This document shows, one piece after another, positions 62,010 to 64,000 of a stretch of 64,000 nucleotides of DNA. Made by a program: the position numbers and the translations under genes. Source of the DNA: CAWDZK01 sp963807005 (lineage in GTDB: Bacteria > Actinomycetota > Actinomycetes > JACCUZ01); assembly GCA_963807005.1 (NCBI GenBank), contig CAWDZK010000005.1:248001-312000 (forward strand), given 5' to 3'. Under the pieces are notes generated by a model, which saw only the letters and a program-made list of their open reading frames with translations, was not told the origin of the DNA and searched no databases. How positions within the stretch are numbered: position 1 is the stretch's first letter; every line of letters starts with the position of its first letter.

Positions 62010-63866
62010 CTAGAAGGCGTCCTCCGGCAGCTCCATCAGGCTGTTGTCGACGCTTTCCGCGACGGCCCGCTGGGCGGTGAGCAGCGGCAGCACCTGGTGG
62101 GCGAAGAAGGTCGCCGCCGCGACCTTGCCCTGGTAGAACGCTTCGTCCCGGCCGCTGGCGCCCGCCGACAGCGCGCGCAGTGCGACCGCCGCCTGCCGCA
62201 GCAGCAACCAGGCGACCACCAGGTCGCCGCAGGCCAGCAGCAGCCGGGTGGTGTTCTGGCCGACCTTGTAGATGTTGGTGACCTCCTCGGCGGAGGCGGT
62301 CAGCGAGCCGACCATCGTGCCGACGATGCCCTGCACTGCTTCGAGCGCGGCCGCGAGCAGCTCCCGCTCGACCTGCAGGGTGCCGTTGCCCTCGTCGCCC
62401 TTGGCGAACTCCTGGATGTCGGTCATCAGCTTGGTCAGCGCCTGGCCCTTGTCCCGCACGATCTTGCGGAAGAAGAAGTCCATGCCCTGGATCGCCGTGG
62501 TGCCCTCGTAGAGGGTGTCGATCTTGGCGTCCCGGATGTACTGCTCGAGCGGGTAGTCCTGCAGGTAGCCGGAGCCACCGAAGGTCTGCAGGGACTGGGA
62601 GCCGAGCAGCTCGTAGGACTTCTCCGAGCCGTAGCCCTTCACGATCGGCAGCAGCAGGTCGTTGAGCCGTACGGCGAGGTCGTGCGCTGCCTTGCCCGCC
62701 TCGTCCGCCTCCCCTGCGGCGGCCTCGGCCAGCGCCACCTCGTCCTGGATCGAGGCCGTGTACAGCGTCAGGGCGCGCATGCCCTCGGCGTAGGCCTTCT
62801 GCGTCATCAGCGACCGGCGGACGTCGGGGTGGTGCGTGATCGTCACGCGCGGGGCGGACTTGTCCGTCATCAGGGTCAGGTCCGGGCCCTGCACGCGGGT
62901 CTTCGCGTAGTCCAGCGCGTTGAGGTAGCCGGTGGACAGCGTGGCGATCGCCTTGGTGCCGACCATCATCCGGGCGAACTCGATGATCTTGAACATCTGC
63001 GCGATGCCCTCGTGCACCTCGCCGACCAGCCAGCCGACGGCCGGCCCCTTCTCCCCGAAGGTGAGCTCGCAGGTGGTGGAGGCCTTGAGCCCCATCTTGT
63101 GCTCGACGTTGGTGACGTAGACGCCGTTGCGCTCACCGAGCTCGCCGGTGTCCCAGTCGAAGTGGAACTTGGGGACGATGAACAGCGACAGGCCCTTGGT
63201 GCCGGGACCGGCGCCCTCGGGCCGGGCGAGCACCAGGTGCACGATGTTGTCGCTCATGTCGTGCTCGGCCGAGGTGATGAACCGCTTCACGCCCTCGAGG
63301 TGCCAGGTCCCGTCGGGCTGCGGGGTGGCCTTGGCGCGGCCGGCGCCGACGTCGGAGCCGGCGTCCGGCTCGGTGAGCACCATGGTGGCGCCCCAGCGGC
63401 CCTCGACCATCCGCTCGGCGACCTTGTGCTGCTCGTCGGTGCCGAGCCGGTGCAGGACATGGGCGAAGGCCATGCCCGAGGCGTACATGTGCACCGCCGG
63501 GTTGGAGCCGAGGATCAGCTCGGCGACCGCCCACCGCAGCGACGGCGGGACGACCGTGCCGCCGAGCTCTTCGGGCAGGTCCATCCGCCACCACTCGGCG
63601 TCCATGTAGGCCTGGTAGCTCTTCGCGAACTCCTCGGGCATCGTCACCGTGTGCGTGGCCGGGTCGAACACCGGCGGGGTGCGGTCGGAGGAGAGCAGCG
63701 ACTCGGCCAGCGGTCCGGAGGCCAGCCGCTCCACCTCGTCGAGGATGCTGCGCGCGGTCTCCTCGTCGACCTCGGCGTACGGGCCGGCGCCGAGCACCTT
63801 CTGCCGGCCCAGCACCTCGAAGAGGGTGAACTCGATGTCGCGCAGGTTGCTCTTGTAGTGGCTCAC
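62010..63866 (-). CDS. Acyl-CoA dehydrogenase, long form with C-terminal extension
   Basis: 618 residues, longer than the usual 380 to 400. FAD-binding and catalytic motifs: TMVLTEPDAGSDVG (about 165-178), FITSAEHDM, YEGTTAIQGMDF with the catalytic-base Glu, then a C-terminal four-helix domain (about 475-618). The layout matches mycobacterial FadE5-type enzymes of fatty-acid beta-oxidation. Two operator-like repeats lie just upstream, suggesting TetR-type control. Confidence 0.92.
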   Translation of the reverse strand: MSHYKSNLRDIEFTLFEVLGRQKVLGAGPYAEVDEETARSILDEVERLASGPLAESLLSSDRTPPVFDPATHTVTMPEEFAKSYQAYMDAEWWRMDLPEELGGTVVPPSLRWAVAELILGSNPAVHMYASGMAFAHVLHRLGTDEQHKVAERMVEGRWGATMVLTEPDAGSDVGAGRAKATPQPDGTWHLEGVKRFITSAEHDMSDNIVHLVLARPEGAGPGTKGLSLFIVPKFHFDWDTGELGERNGVYVTNVEHKMGLKASTTCELTFGEKGPAVGWLVGEVHEGIAQMFKIIEFARMMVGTKAIATLSTGYLNALDYAKTRVQGPDLTLMTDKSAPRVTITHHPDVRRSLMTQKAYAEGMRALTLYTASIQDEVALAEAAAGEADEAGKAAHDLAVRLNDLLLPIVKGYGSEKSYELLGSQSLQTFGGSGYLQDYPLEQYIRDAKIDTLYEGTTAIQGMDFFFRKIVRDKGQALTKLMTDIQEFAKGDEGNGTLQVERELLAAALEAVQGIVGTMVGSLTASAEEVTNIYKVGQNTTRLLLACGDLVVAWLLLRQAAVALRALSAGASGRDEAFYQGKVAAATFFAHQVLPLLTAQRAVAESVDNSLMELPEDAF

Positions 63867-63904
63867 GGGGCGACGTCCTTCCGTACGACGTGACCGGACG
63901 ACTC

Positions 63905-63950
63905 GGTGCTACCGGTCAGTAACATCCATGGTGCTACTCGTGAGTAACTT
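63905..63950 (-). promoter_or_regulatory. Tandem operator-like repeats upstream of acyl-CoA dehydrogenase
   Basis: Two 20-base direct repeats of form GGTGCTAC...AGTAAC start near 63905 and 63930. The second contains the dyad TACTC-GT-GAGTA (63935-63946). The pattern GTTACT...AGTAGC on the gene strand is typical of TetR-family operators at fatty-acid genes. No regulator gene is visible before the window ends. Confidence 0.55.
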
Positions 63951-64000
63951 TGGCAAGCGGTTCGGCCCGAAAGTCCCGTTACGGCGCCTGCCGCGTGCCT

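Overview
The window is chromosomal DNA from a very GC-rich actinobacterium. The pointers are strong G/C bias at third codon positions, frequent GTG starts, many 4-base ATGA/GTGA gene overlaps, leaderless-type starts, and a block of gene order shared with mycobacteria and streptomycetes. PBP, a GT87 membrane protein, rpsF, ssb, rpsR, rplI and an intein-bearing dnaB follow the order of Mycobacterium tuberculosis Rv0050-Rv0058. I cannot fix the genus. No tRNA, rRNA, transposase, integrase or CRISPR array was seen, and there is no gene-free stretch over 300 bases.

Layout. 1-15.3 kb: cell-wall and replication/ribosomal core (truncated PBP, GT87 protein, rpsF-ssb-rpsR-rplI, dnaB). It is interspersed with an AbiEi-like gene bracketed by inverted hairpin modules, an alanine-racemase-fold/FemX pair, a YceI/MarR divergent pair, endonuclease IV, a DinB-fold protein bracketed by a second hairpin family, and a MATE transporter. 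15.3-27 kb: methyltransferases, a TVP38/TMEM64 protein, an ECF sigma/anti-sigma pair, then a one-direction run of FAD disulfide oxidoreductase, radical SAM protein, CDP-alcohol phosphatidyltransferase and an YnjB/YnjC/YnjD-like ABC transporter. This run resembles the E. coli ydjXYZ-ynjABCDEF locus. 27-36.9 kb: a DUF3179 lipoprotein, a 1282-residue sensor kinase/response regulator/RsbU phosphatase/RsbW-like hybrid, small proteins, an ArsR-SRPBCC group with a clear operator, and an RsiG-type c-di-GMP-binding anti-sigma factor.

36.9-51.3 kb: an aminotransferase, a VOC protein, an ABC-F ATPase, an MFS exporter with its ArsR-type regulator and promoter, a PrmC-like methyltransferase, a PhoD phosphatase, an EamA transporter, a low-complexity membrane protein, and the E1 alpha/E1 beta/E2 genes of a 2-oxoacid dehydrogenase complex without E3. 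51.3-55.8 kb: a six-gene, overlapping minus-strand operon for membrane electron transfer (ferredoxin, NuoF-like, ferric-reductase-like, ApbE, two exported low-complexity proteins). 55.8-64 kb: a nitrilase, a NYN-like protein, a CarD/KOW-like small protein, a LacI regulator, a repressor-controlled small ORF, a thioredoxin-NHL protein, two small membrane proteins, and a long acyl-CoA dehydrogenase with tandem operators.

Points of note: (i) a class 3 (WCT) DnaB intein whose homing endonuclease looks dead; (ii) the ynj-like cluster with added redox and radical SAM genes; (iii) three genes whose frame is restored by removing one C from a C-run, which must be checked against reads; (iv) three families of long 3'-end hairpins, two of them bracketing single genes; (v) an RsiG protein with a perfect c-di-GMP motif; (vi) an ApbE operon with no recognisable FMN-binding partner.
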